A stretch of 40,217 bases of DNA from an uncultured Clostridia bacterium. GTDB taxonomy: Bacteria; Bacillota; Clostridia; UMGS1810. Made by a program: the position numbers and the translations under genes. Below are positions 16,379 to 25,305 of the stretch, in pieces. The first letter of the stretch is position 1. The number at the start of each line of letters is the position of its first letter. The notes under the pieces were generated by a model. That model saw only the letters and a program-made list of their open reading frames with translations. It was not told where the DNA came from and ran no database searches. The stretch spans positions 1 through 40,217 of the forward strand of contig CAJLYL010000005.1 in the NCBI GenBank assembly GCA_905210855.1. The letters run 5' to 3'.

Positions 16379-19300
16379 TCTGCTACCTCCTTAACTTTAT
16401 CCGTCAATCTTTTGAGTACAGTTGTCGCCTCGGCTCTTGTTGCTCCCGAGAGCGGAGCAAACTCAGTTTCTGAAACACCGTTCATTAATCCGCAGGCAAC
16501 CGCCCTGTATATACTATCCTTCGCCCAATCAGATATTTGCGCGCTGTCCGCAAAGTTACCTGAAGCTTCTTTTACAATACCGTGATTCATTTCATAAAGT
16601 CTGACAAGAATCACTGCCATTTCCTCACGTGTAATGCCGTCATTCGGTCGAAAATGCGATTCATAGCCCGTCATTATGCCTTTATCCGCCGCCGTTTGCA
16701 CAATATCAGAATACCAGTCGCTGTCTGATACATCATCAAACACGCCTTTGTAGCTTTCGGCAGTTATGCCGAGGCAGCGCAGGGCAATCGCAACAAATTC
16801 CGCACGCGTTATGCCCGAATCGGGATCAAATTCAGTATCCGTTTTGCCTTTTACAAAGCCCTTTGAATACATATACTCAATATCGTCCTGTGACCAATGA
16901 CCGCTTATATCTGTGAAAGGCGCAGTCGGCTTGTTATCGTCGTTGCCGCCGTTTTCGTCACCCTTGTTGTCATCGGGAACAGTTATTCCGCCACCCGTCG
17001 GAAAGCTCTTTATGCCGGGCGAAATGTTTCCGCTGCCGCCCGTGCTGCTGTCGGAAGAAGCAGCCGCACCAACAGTGAATGTGCCAAGAAGCTTTGACCA
17101 TATCACAAGGTCTTCTCTCGCATTTTCTGCAAGCGGAGAGGTTTCGTTTACGTTTGAATCCGCCTCTGCGCGGCTCATACCCACCTTTGAAGTTTTGCCT
17201 ATACCTATAACAGCTCCGTTGTAGGTTATGGAAGCACTTTTACCGGTGTGGCCATCAACGGTCACTTTAGCGCAGCTTCTAAGCTTGGCGTCTCCCATAT
17301 CAATCTTCAGATAGTCATTCTCAAATACGCACTTCGGAATCCGAAGAGCACCGGATACAAGGGCATTTTCCGGTATGTCAACAGTTACGAAATAGCTCTT
17401 TTTACCATTTACCGCTTTGTCCGAAAATACATAACCACAGTCAGACGACATATCGAGTGCGTCGTTATTGTTGATATAGAGCAGCCCGTTTGAATATGCA
17501 AACGGGATTCTCTCTCCGTTAAATTTAACAACATCTACTGACTCGGGCGCCTTGATAATCAGCGAAGCCGCGGCTGCCGATTCATCACTGCTCGTGATAA
17601 CTGCCTGCGAATCGTCAAATTCTATCTCTATATCGTCAATCTTTCGGTCAGACGTGACGATAGCACTGCCGTCCGCTGTCCTGAATTCTTTGCCGTTGTA
17701 CATTGAAATAAATGATGGTTTTTCAAACGCATCCTGCATTATCATTGCGTTTGAAGCGTCTGTCGAGTAATCGCCGAATGTCCTATTCTTGGGATTCTCT
17801 TCGAAACTGTTATAATAGACCACATTGAGTGCATCGTCATCATCGACAAACAGATTGACGTTCATTGCCGACGCGATTGACGGGCCGGTTCCTGTATCGA
17901 TGTTCTGGGTGGTTACATCGGCACTTGTTCCGGTTTTTCTCGAATAGAGCACCGTGTTATACGCAACATTGCCGACACCGGTCTTTTTGTAGCAAAAATA
18001 CTCCGTAGGCCTTGACGCGTCATCAGCAGAATAACCCTCTTCCAGCGTAAGATCAAGATTATCGGTAAGTGCCTGCGATATAATCAGGTTCGTGCCATCG
18101 TAATATCCCGTCTTTCCCTGCTTTGTTGTGGTATCTATCACCGGATGAGACAAGTTTTTCGCAGAAGTATGCCAGTTTTGCGTATACGAGTGTTCATCTT
18201 CATCATCCGGCGACACCATGTCCGACACAATCAACAAATCATGATTCTTGATATATGTGACATTTCTGTAATGACGAAATCCTTCCGTTGCGTCGGTCCA
18301 AGCAGTTATTCTGTCGGCAATTTCATTGGGAACCAAATTCAAACTCGATTCACCATTCCACAACAGCTGGTCGTCAGACGTATTGTACAAAAAATCAGAA
18401 CCGCGTTGCGGTGTTTCGTCAATTTCAATGGTATTGTGAGACCTTGTCATGTGCCTCTGCCACTGAAAATGCGGATGTCTGGCGTCATATGTCGTCATTC
18501 CCGTATCCGCCAATATATCACGGTATCCGGAATACCACATAAGCGCAAGCGAATCCTTGTGATTATGGTTGCCTCCGTTTTTGGCGCTCATCATCATCAT
18601 TGAAGCACTGCTATCCCATGCGGTACGCGTAGTTACGAGCTTAAGCTTGTCAAAATACTTAGTCATCGTCTCCGGCTCGGAGCCGTCATCTCCGCGCGTT
18701 ACATAGTACTTCAATTCATCATCATCAATAACATTTAAAACTTCATTAAGAGCAAGTCTTGACGCGCCGGGAGCCCCCTCACCCCACCGCGGGGGTGTGT
18801 CATTGGGATATGACACATACATTATGTATTTTGCAAGCTTCCTGACTTTATCCTCATACCAATCGGGCAATTCATCTCCGCCGTCTGTGAGAACCTTGTT
18901 CAATGCGGAATAATAGTTAAGCACCGTTCCGGGGTAAGAAAACGTCGGCTCACCGTAACATCCGTCATCATTTATCAAAACATCCGTACCAACTTTTAAT
19001 CTTTCGTCGGCAAGCACCTTCCACTCATCGCGATCGGCAAATTCGGGGAAATATGTGCACACTGCTTCAAATCCTCTTACATGATGCAATCCTCGATTGG
19101 TCTCTGCGTAGTTATTCGCAGTCGGTATTGTTGTCCTGCCCTGATATAATATTCCTGCTCCGTCATAAAGATATGTTGTGTCATGCCAGAGCCATTTAAG
19201 CATATCCGTCAATGCGTCCGCAGTCAGCAGATCCGCCTCCAGGTATATCGACATCATTGCCGGGAAGTTGGCAACTCGACTTGCCGATTCCATGTCACGA

Positions 19301-20634
19301 TTTTTCGGCACACCGCCGTCATTAAGTATTCTGTCATCAGCATTTTTTATAAAAGCCAAAGTTGAAGAAATGGATTTTTCGATGTATTCGGGCTTACCGA
19401 GCAATATACCTGCCTTTGCCATAGTGTTTTGATTGATAAATCTGGTATTAAGGTTCAGCCATTCGCTCGGCACATTATCCTGCCAATTGTAGTTAAACCC
19501 ACCCGGAACACCATTGAAGGAATAATGTGCCTGAACATAGTCTGCCCATGTCATCGGTGCAAAGCTGCTGTTATCATCCTCTGTTTCGCTCCATGATGTG
19601 TTATATGCCTGAAACACAGTAAGCTCATGACTCGTTTCAGTAACCTCTGTGCTGCCTTCCTCCGGCACAATTTTTGCATAAAACTGCAGATACATCCTAT
19701 CAATATCCGAAGGATATTTGTCTTTATCAAAGGCTATGTATGTCCTGCGTGTTTTACTGCTGTAAGGCTTATAGGTGCCATCGTTTCTCTGGCAATAAGC
19801 ATCCTTTACAAAAAGTTCCTTTGAGTCGCCGTATACCTCATGACTGTAATCAAAATCATCGTCATAGCCGCGGATGTATGTGTCTTTGTTCGGATAAAGG
19901 GTTACACTTGAACCATCCTTTTTGTATATGAGAAGCGATGGCGAGTAATCGGACTCTCTCGAGGCAATCTGAACCATATCCTGCGTTTTATAAAAAGAAC
20001 TAATCAAAAATGTATCGTAGCCTGTATATCCCATCAAATCAACGCTATAAAGCTGATATTCCCCGGCATTTTCAACATTGACATACGTCAGTGCGCTTTC
20101 GCCGAATGTATATGCCTCTCTCAGGTTAATACTCATTTCTTCCCAAAATATGTTGCTGGCATATCCGGGCCGTCCGATGTTCTTCCTGTTTTTATAGTAT
20201 TCCAGAAGAGCGTCTCTTGCGAGGGCGTAACTGTTGAGTTTTACAAGGCGCTCAACCTCGGCAAGGTCCTCGGAATAATCATAATTCAGTTTGCCCTTTA
20301 TGCTCCATTCTCCGGTATTCTCATCCCACACACCGAAAAACTCTTCATCGCTCATTGTTGATACATCAGTGTAATCATCTTCTTCGTCAGAGACAGCAAT
20401 ATCAGATTCATCGGCATACAGTGCCGCCATCTTTTCATCAAGTTCTTCAGAATTCGGAACCGCACCGCCGGCCTCGTCATCAAGCAAATCGGTAAATGAA
20501 TCAAGCATTTCATAATCATAGCCGCCAACCGGCATTGAGCTATCATTTTCCTCGGCAAGTGACTGCAAGGGCATCGAGAGTGCCATGCTTACAAGTAATA
20601 AATATGAAATAATTTTTGATGTGATTTTACTCAT
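16375..20634 (-). CDS. SLH-anchored heparinase II/III-family polysaccharide lyase
   Basis: A 1419-residue exported enzyme. Signal peptide 1-27 (ends QSLAEE); unassigned N-terminal region and alpha/alpha-barrel segment to about 640, with NYAETNRGLHH near 510; heparinase II/III domain (PF07940) with the diagnostic GGNHNHKDSLAL near 683-694 and MTRSHNTIEID near 725-735; a low-complexity Gly/Asn/Asp linker about 1200-1238; three SLH modules about 1240-1415. The family cleaves uronic-acid polysaccharides by beta-elimination, leaving unsaturated ends that the operon's GH105 can remove. SLH anchoring of such a lyase points to degradation at the cell surface. Whether the substrate is a glycosaminoglycan, alginate-like or pectin-like chain cannot be told. 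It starts 12 bases after the upstream gene behind GGAGGAG. Confidence 0.88.
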   Translation of the reverse strand: MSKITSKIISYLLLVSMALSMPLQSLAEENDSSMPVGGYDYEMLDSFTDLLDDEAGGAVPNSEELDEKMAALYADESDIAVSDEEDDYTDVSTMSDEEFFGVWDENTGEWSIKGKLNYDYSEDLAEVERLVKLNSYALARDALLEYYKNRKNIGRPGYASNIFWEEMSINLREAYTFGESALTYVNVENAGEYQLYSVDLMGYTGYDTFLISSFYKTQDMVQIASRESDYSPSLLIYKKDGSSVTLYPNKDTYIRGYDDDFDYSHEVYGDSKELFVKDAYCQRNDGTYKPYSSKTRRTYIAFDKDKYPSDIDRMYLQFYAKIVPEEGSTEVTETSHELTVFQAYNTSWSETEDDNSSFAPMTWADYVQAHYSFNGVPGGFNYNWQDNVPSEWLNLNTRFINQNTMAKAGILLGKPEYIEKSISSTLAFIKNADDRILNDGGVPKNRDMESASRVANFPAMMSIYLEADLLTADALTDMLKWLWHDTTYLYDGAGILYQGRTTIPTANNYAETNRGLHHVRGFEAVCTYFPEFADRDEWKVLADERLKVGTDVLINDDGCYGEPTFSYPGTVLNYYSALNKVLTDGGDELPDWYEDKVRKLAKYIMYVSYPNDTPPRWGEGAPGASRLALNEVLNVIDDDELKYYVTRGDDGSEPETMTKYFDKLKLVTTRTAWDSSASMMMMSAKNGGNHNHKDSLALMWYSGYRDILADTGMTTYDARHPHFQWQRHMTRSHNTIEIDETPQRGSDFLYNTSDDQLLWNGESSLNLVPNEIADRITAWTDATEGFRHYRNVTYIKNHDLLIVSDMVSPDDEDEHSYTQNWHTSAKNLSHPVIDTTTKQGKTGYYDGTNLIISQALTDNLDLTLEEGYSADDASRPTEYFCYKKTGVGNVAYNTVLYSRKTGTSADVTTQNIDTGTGPSIASAMNVNLFVDDDDALNVVYYNSFEENPKNRTFGDYSTDASNAMIMQDAFEKPSFISMYNGKEFRTADGSAIVTSDRKIDDIEIEFDDSQAVITSSDESAAAASLIIKAPESVDVVKFNGERIPFAYSNGLLYINNNDALDMSSDCGYVFSDKAVNGKKSYFVTVDIPENALVSGALRIPKCVFENDYLKIDMGDAKLRSCAKVTVDGHTGKSASITYNGAVIGIGKTSKVGMSRAEADSNVNETSPLAENAREDLVIWSKLLGTFTVGAAASSDSSTGGSGNISPGIKSFPTGGGITVPDDNKGDENGGNDDNKPTAPFTDISGHWSQDDIEYMYSKGFVKGKTDTEFDPDSGITRAEFVAIALRCLGITAESYKGVFDDVSDSDWYSDIVQTAADKGIMTGYESHFRPNDGITREEMAVILVRLYEMNHGIVKEASGNFADSAQISDWAKDSIYRAVACGLMNGVSETEFAPLSGATRAEATTVLKRLTDKVKEVAE

Positions 20635-20646
20635 GTTTCTCCTCCG

Positions 20647-23217
20647 TCAATTTCTGATTACCACAGCAATTGCATCACGGGTATAGTAATAGATAAATGC
20701 ATCGGAAGCACTGAAAGTACCGAGTACACCATCTTCTGTTAATATATCATCAAAAGAGCCTGCCTTTACGGTATTCGCCTCAGAATCATAAACATAATAG
20801 TATATATAATCCTTATCAGACGTCACAAGGAAATTCTTATCCCCTTTGCCATCTATGTCAAGCGTAAATACATTTACAAAGCTTGCTTTGTAGCCTTTGG
20901 GGATTTTCTTGTATGTGGCATCGACCACTCTGCCGTATACTTTCTCCACATTAGAATTTGCTCCATAGTGAAAATACGCAGGATTTTGATCAAGTCTGAC
21001 AAGTGTGTTAACATTATCGACAAGACCAACGCTTGTGAGTGAATACTGGAAAACATCTCCCGTGCTCATTTTTGCAACTGTCCTGTTCATGACGTCAGTT
21101 GATTTCACAAGTGCGCTTTTCTCCTCCTGTCCTTCAAGCCAAACCAACTTGTATACCTGGTTTTCATCTTCATCAAGTACACTTGTACGGCTCTTGAGTA
21201 TGCAGATAGGCGAATTTGCCTTAATGTATCCCGGTGTATCATATTTTACATCACGGTATACCAATACAACGGACACACTTGAATCATCTTCGTTGTAATC
21301 AAACGATTCTACCGTATATTTCTCGCCGCCAACAAGAGAAAGGTCTGCCATATAATCGTCATCTTCACCGCTATCCGGTATCAGAAACACAACAGTGTCG
21401 TCGGACATAAACAAAGGATACTCGTATGTCTGGCTGTATAGCATTCCGGAACTTGAGTTATAGATTTTAGACGACTTACCAGAATATTTTTCCGCATCCT
21501 TAATATAGCATATTTTCCCGTCCGAATCAATTTTGTAGGAAATCACGGTGTTCTTTTTGGGTATGAATTTTTTCTTATCCACCGAACTGCCGTTATAGAT
21601 AATTCTGTCGGCAAGCTCGCCTACATATACTCTTTTATCCTCAGACACAAGTTTGTACTTTATACTATTTGAAAGACCGCTGCCTGTATCAAAATCAATT
21701 ACATAGCCATACGCCGTGTCGGCTTTGACCTCATCGGCTTCGATTATTCTTCCGCTATCTACGGTAAATCTATAAGTTGTGCTAAAATCAAAAGTTTTTT
21801 CGTCTTCAAGTTTTGTGCCGCTTGCATCAGATGCGATACCATAGTTTTGTCCGTTAACACTTATGCCGAAATCCGTGTCGTAGTCTATGCCATCCACCAT
21901 TCCTTCAACAACGGAGTCGATTATATACACCCGCAGCATCTTCTGCTCGGTGCTGCCCTCAATACGGATCATGCTGTCCGCTTTTATATCCGCAAAAGTC
22001 GCCTCGTCTCCCGACTGAGTGTAGATTCTGTGGTAGAACTCGCTGTCATCGGGATTTATGTAAAGCAAGGCACTTCCCTCATACCGCGCATCATCAAGCG
22101 TAATGACGTTTTCATCTGCATTAACTCTGTCAACCTTGAAATACTGTCTGTTTTCTACATATACATACTCATATTTTCCGTCGGAATCATTGTCCACAAG
22201 CACCAGACCGCCGTTGAGGGGAACAAGGTCATCCTTTGTGTAGGCGGTCATTATCTTGCCGTTGCGCACCGCCGATACATCGGAGAGGCTCAGCGTGCGC
22301 GTCTTTGCGCCGTCATAGTATTTTATCTCGCTGAGCGACACGCTCGCTATATCTGCTTCCTCCACACGAAAAACCTCGTTTTTGCCGGGGTCTGCCATAA
22401 CGGAGGTAACAATGTATTTTGAATTTTTCTTTGTCAGGAACACATCAGCCGCATAACCGATGATGTCCGTGTCCACGTCGCAGGCGAGGTCATAAGCCGC
22501 GCCGTCAACAGATATCTTTCCTATCTCGTCATCCGCCGCACTGCCGAACTGATTTGCCGTAACGACGCCCTCGATGTACATCATGTCGCACCTGTCAAGC
22601 TTGCGCTCGAATACGGTTTTGTCGTCCTTCTCATACTGAGAGAATCTGTCGCCCGTGAGCACAAATCCCTTGCAGTCGGTGTAATTGTAAAACATCTTTG
22701 CAAAGTCGCCAAAGGTAAGCGCGTCGTCATTTTTTACACTAACCCCGTCAAAAATGCCGTCTGCCGCCGCAACCGCTATATAGCCTGCAGGGTAGCCTCC
22801 CTTTGCCTCTGCGGCAATGTTCTTGCCGAGCGAAGCGACAAAAATCTTTGCCGCCTGGCTGTAAGTAATTGTCTCGTTTGGAGAAAAATAAATTCCGTCG
22901 CCGTTCATTATGCCTGCCTTGCCGAGCAGATATGCCGCCGACGCCACATCGCTGTCCGCCGCAATGTCGGCAAAACCGCCGTCGGCGAAATCAACCGTCA
23001 TGTCATCATACAGCATCATGGATATCACTCTTGCCGCAAAGCCCCTGGAAACCGGAGAAGCGTTATCCATGCTGTCGGTCGGTATGCCAAACGACTCAAG
23101 ATAAAAACGCCCCCGGGCACTGTCGGCATCTCCGCCCTGCGCTGCGCAAGCGCAAACGCACAGCAAGACCGACGCAAGTGCAAGAGATGTCAAAGCAAAA
23201 AATATTCTTCTTTTCAT
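20647..23217 (-). CDS. SLH-domain surface protein with beta-rich repeats, function unknown
   Basis: An 856-residue exported protein, first gene of the polysaccharide operon. The N-terminal hydrophobic stretch ends in a cysteine-rich LLCVCACAAQGG, which could be a lipobox, so it may be a lipoprotein. SLH-like modules cover about 45-190 (DGGFADIAADS, LGKAGIMNGDGIYFSP, LTFGDFAKMFYNYT). The remaining 650 residues contain recurring units of the form (V/Y)xGxVxxxD followed by a short strand, near residues 197, 440, 515 and 760, plus DNDSDGKYEYVYV. I do not recognise this part as a known domain. It starts with ATG behind GGAGG. Placement before an SLH lyase suggests a cell-surface role in the same system. 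Base composition shifts sharply inside the gene. Confidence 0.75.
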   Translation of the reverse strand: MKRRIFFALTSLALASVLLCVCACAAQGGDADSARGRFYLESFGIPTDSMDNASPVSRGFAARVISMMLYDDMTVDFADGGFADIAADSDVASAAYLLGKAGIMNGDGIYFSPNETITYSQAAKIFVASLGKNIAAEAKGGYPAGYIAVAAADGIFDGVSVKNDDALTFGDFAKMFYNYTDCKGFVLTGDRFSQYEKDDKTVFERKLDRCDMMYIEGVVTANQFGSAADDEIGKISVDGAAYDLACDVDTDIIGYAADVFLTKKNSKYIVTSVMADPGKNEVFRVEEADIASVSLSEIKYYDGAKTRTLSLSDVSAVRNGKIMTAYTKDDLVPLNGGLVLVDNDSDGKYEYVYVENRQYFKVDRVNADENVITLDDARYEGSALLYINPDDSEFYHRIYTQSGDEATFADIKADSMIRIEGSTEQKMLRVYIIDSVVEGMVDGIDYDTDFGISVNGQNYGIASDASGTKLEDEKTFDFSTTYRFTVDSGRIIEADEVKADTAYGYVIDFDTGSGLSNSIKYKLVSEDKRVYVGELADRIIYNGSSVDKKKFIPKKNTVISYKIDSDGKICYIKDAEKYSGKSSKIYNSSSGMLYSQTYEYPLFMSDDTVVFLIPDSGEDDDYMADLSLVGGEKYTVESFDYNEDDSSVSVVLVYRDVKYDTPGYIKANSPICILKSRTSVLDEDENQVYKLVWLEGQEEKSALVKSTDVMNRTVAKMSTGDVFQYSLTSVGLVDNVNTLVRLDQNPAYFHYGANSNVEKVYGRVVDATYKKIPKGYKASFVNVFTLDIDGKGDKNFLVTSDKDYIYYYVYDSEANTVKAGSFDDILTEDGVLGTFSASDAFIYYYTRDAIAVVIRN

Positions 23218-23255
23218 GAGTACCTCCGTATTATTAATTACATTACTTTATGACA

Positions 23256-23264
23256 ATTATATCA
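23256..23264 (-). promoter_or_regulatory. Extended -10 promoter of the polysaccharide operon
   Basis: On the minus strand TGATATAAT, a perfect extended -10 box. No good -35 box stands 17 bases upstream, which would suit an activator-dependent promoter. The leader is about 30 bases to the ATG at 23217. Confidence 0.55.
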
Positions 23265-23440
23265 CAGAAACATGTAAAAGGTTAGGCAAATATTTTAACT
23301 TTTAGGTATCACGGATAATCAATTTATAAAATCAACCCAATTTTTCTTTATAGTTGATATTCTTGCACAACAACATATTAATATTATGGGCAAAAAGTTA
23401 AAATTCGACACCGAATTAATGTATACAAACACTTAAAAAA
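23265..23440. other. Divergent regulatory region between polysaccharide operon and kinase
   Basis: AT-rich spacer with no open gene. TTAGG occurs at 23282-23286 and 23302-23306, exactly 20 bases apart, about two helical turns, as might suit an AraC-type regulator. The repeat is short, so this is a weak suggestion. Confidence 0.3.
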
Positions 23441-23441
23441 A

Positions 23442-23450
23442 TGTTACAAT
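23442..23450 (+). promoter_or_regulatory. Extended -10 promoter of the histidine kinase gene
   Basis: TGTTACAAT on the plus strand, an extended -10 with one mismatch and no clear -35 box. The transcript would begin only about 15 bases before the start codon, just ahead of the AGGTGG ribosome binding site. Confidence 0.45.
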
Positions 23451-23471
23451 ATACATAGGTGGTGAATTATA

Positions 23472-25190
23472 TTGAAACATATAAACAACTATCTCGGATA
23501 CATAAAAAAATATGGATTCAACAGCATATTTGTAAAAAATTTTATAACACTGCTCCTGATTATTGCTGTCCCTTTCGGTATAGTGAGTGTAGTGGTATAC
23601 CACAGCGCATCAAATGCCATGAAAAGCGAGGAAATTAATATAACAAACGAAAAAGCTTCGCATTTGTCAGTATCTGCCGATAATTTCGTAAAATCGATAA
23701 ATCGGACAGAATCCGCCCTGACAACCCAGCAAAGCATATCCGTCCTTACCCAATCCGAAGACGAAGAAGTTATATCGCTTTCAAATGCATACAGCAACAT
23801 TATGACAAGTTTTATGTCACACACTCTTGCATACGACTATATAACTTCAATAGGTGTATACGCCGAGCGCATGAATGTGATTGTAAGTGACAGTGACTAC
23901 ACCAATGTTCGCAATGAAGACAACGAATATGTCCGTCTATATACCACAATGGACAGGACAATGAAAATCACTCCGGCAAAAACTGCCGGTACATACACAG
24001 ACATTTTGTTCTGCAAAAGAATATATAATCTTACAAAACCGCTCGGAATGATTTTTATCAAAGTAGACCTAGACAAATTTTTCGAGAATATCGGTCTTTC
24101 GGTCAACAACCCGAACAGCATATTTGCCCTGTGCAAGGACGGCAGGGTGATTGTCTCGTCCGACACCGGCATGATAGATAAGCCTGTGGACTCATTCTAC
24201 AACGGCTCGGCAAAAACTCAGTACAACGGCACTCAATACGTCGTGTCCAAATTTACGGGCACAACGGGCTACGACTACTATTACCTCGGCAACGAGACGA
24301 TGTATGCCCTGGCGACAAAGCAGCTTGTGCAGCAGTCGGCTATAATGATATTTTTCATAATTCTGATGAGTGTGCTGATAAGCATTTACACCTCGGCAAT
24401 GTTCTACCGCCCGCTCAGCGTTATCATAGACAAGCTGCGCGGCTACGGCAAAACCTATGATGAAAAAACCAACGAAATCACCTACATCACAAACAACATA
24501 CTCGACATAGGCAACGAAAACATCGCGCTCAACCGAGAGATTCAAGACAAGCTGATACTGCTGAACAACACACACCTGACTATGCTGCAAAATCAGATAA
24601 ACCCTCATTTTCTGCACAACACCCTCGAGACGATAAAGTGGTATGTGGTAGACCTTGAGGACGACAACGACAATGCCTCGTCCATGATAGAAAAACTGTC
24701 CAAAATACTGCGTTACAGCCTCGACAACAACGAATACGTGGTGAGCATGGCAGAGGAAACCGAGTACACGCAGACGTATATCGATATCATGTCCACACGG
24801 TATGCCGACAGATTCACCGTCGACTGGCTGATTGCGCCCGATGTGCGCGCGGCAAGCATTATGAAGCTCAGCCTGCAGCCGATTATAGAAAACGCCATTT
24901 CGCACGGCATACTTCCGCGCAAGGACAACTGCGGCAAACTTACCGTGAAGCTTTATAAAAACAACAACGCGCTTGTTGCCAAGATAGCCGACAACGGAAT
25001 CGGCATAGACGAAGCGCGCCTTGACGAGATTCGTGCAAAGCTCGCCAAGGGCGAGGCAACCGGACGTCACGGACTCGGTATGTGCAATGTAAACTCGCGC
25101 ATAAAGCTCATCTACGGCGATGAATACGGCGTCAGCATTAAATCATCACTCCGCAGCGGCACCGTGGTTACTTTGCGCATGGGTATGTAG
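23472..25190 (+). CDS. YesM-type sensor histidine kinase, no response regulator beside it
   Basis: A 572-residue membrane kinase. Transmembrane helix about 24-44, extracellular sensor domain about 45-285, second helix about 290-312, coupling helix, then the His_kinase domain (PF06580) with the phospho-acceptor His378 in QINPHFLHNTLE, and the ATPase motifs PIIENAISHG near 471, DNGIGID near 507 and GLGMCNV near 535. Kinases of this family usually pair with AraC-type regulators (YesN) and control sugar-utilisation genes. It is divergent from the polysaccharide operon and probably senses its substrate. No regulator gene is adjacent; the next gene is a metal transporter. The start is a TTG behind AGGTGG. 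The sensor half is clearly more AT-rich than the kinase half. Confidence 0.9.
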   Translation: MKHINNYLGYIKKYGFNSIFVKNFITLLLIIAVPFGIVSVVVYHSASNAMKSEEINITNEKASHLSVSADNFVKSINRTESALTTQQSISVLTQSEDEEVISLSNAYSNIMTSFMSHTLAYDYITSIGVYAERMNVIVSDSDYTNVRNEDNEYVRLYTTMDRTMKITPAKTAGTYTDILFCKRIYNLTKPLGMIFIKVDLDKFFENIGLSVNNPNSIFALCKDGRVIVSSDTGMIDKPVDSFYNGSAKTQYNGTQYVVSKFTGTTGYDYYYLGNETMYALATKQLVQQSAIMIFFIILMSVLISIYTSAMFYRPLSVIIDKLRGYGKTYDEKTNEITYITNNILDIGNENIALNREIQDKLILLNNTHLTMLQNQINPHFLHNTLETIKWYVVDLEDDNDNASSMIEKLSKILRYSLDNNEYVVSMAEETEYTQTYIDIMSTRYADRFTVDWLIAPDVRAASIMKLSLQPIIENAISHGILPRKDNCGKLTVKLYKNNNALVAKIADNGIGIDEARLDEIRAKLAKGEATGRHGLGMCNVNSRIKLIYGDEYGVSIKSSLRSGTVVTLRMGM

Positions 25191-25234
25191 AGGTTTTACA
25201 GTCTTTTTGTATTTTCATTTTTTCTCAAAAAAGG

Positions 25235-25263
25235 TTGATTTTTTCTCCCACGGCGTTTATAAT
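25235..25263 (+). promoter_or_regulatory. Sigma-A promoter of the transporter-parvulin-LUD operon
   Basis: TTGATT, 17 bases, TATAAT: a perfect -10 and a four-of-six -35 box. The start would lie near 25270, giving a leader of about 36 bases that includes AAGGAG before the ATG. Confidence 0.85.
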
Positions 25264-25305
25264 AGAGTAGACGCGAATTTTCGCCGTAAGGAGTAACCGT
25301 AAATA

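Noticed and set aside
16375..20634. Assignment of the lyase to heparin or alginate specifically
   Set aside because: The visible motifs are shared by several lyase families of this fold; naming a substrate would be a guess.
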